Shown here: one piece after another, positions 15,017 through 15,022 of the stretch
Layout: every line of letters begins with the position of its first letter
Numbering within the stretch: the stretch's first letter is position 1
NCBI GenBank assembly: GCA_002171155.1
Contig: NHHF01000056.1
Coordinates: 1-15,022, forward strand
Source of the DNA: Betaproteobacteria bacterium TMED156
Lineage (GTDB): Bacteria > Pseudomonadota > Gammaproteobacteria > Burkholderiales > Burkholderiaceae_A
Direction: 5' to 3'
DNA length: 15,022 nt
Position numbers and translations under genes: made by a program
Notes under the pieces: generated by a model
What the model was told of the DNA's origin: nothing
Seen by the model: the letters and a program-made list of their open reading frames with translations, nothing else
Database searches by the model: none

Positions 15017-15022
15017 CAAAAT

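Overview
The window is a block of late structural genes from a tailed phage, most likely a marine T4-like myovirus. All genes are on the + strand and tightly packed, with gaps of 148 bases or less. The DNA is AT-rich. Octamers matching or close to the T4 late-promoter box (TATAAATA) sit in the gaps. The protein families resemble those I know from cyanophages and SAR11/Pelagibacter phages. The host cannot be fixed from this sequence; a low-GC marine bacterium is the best guess. No tRNA, CRISPR array, transposase, integrase or replication gene is visible.

Layout. (1) Bases 2-8083 hold the visible part of a giant virion protein of at least 2,693 residues. Its reading frame is open through the left edge, so the first ATG (base 50) is not its start. 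It is a mosaic with a conserved phage scaffold, three or four carbohydrate-binding-module-like repeats, and a Gly/Ser/Thr/Ala-rich beta-repeat insert near its middle. (2) Bases 8115-10502 hold two fibre-type genes, a 150-residue one and a 641-residue one. They share both ends and look like a short and a long version of one protein. (3) Bases 10502-12028 encode a subtilisin-family (S8) serine protease with a complete catalytic set, overlapping the long fibre gene by one base (TAATG). (4) Bases 12101-14994 hold three more conserved virion or fibre-like proteins of 216, 356 and 312 residues. Between the last two lies a 46-codon open frame that exactly fills the gap and overlaps two back-to-back RNA hairpins.

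How they probably work together: the giant protein and the fibre-like proteins would form the adsorption end of the virion (baseplate, fibres or decorations), with sugar-binding modules contacting the host surface. The protease is placed to mature these proteins or to cut host surface protein. These roles are inferred from families and gene order.

The most unexpected signal is not a gene. By eye, the pentamer GCWGC (GCAGC or GCTGC) never occurs in the 15 kb. All 18 Ala-Ala codon pairs avoid it by using GCG or GCC as the first codon, although GCA and GCT dominate elsewhere. This looks like avoidance of a restriction or methylation site.
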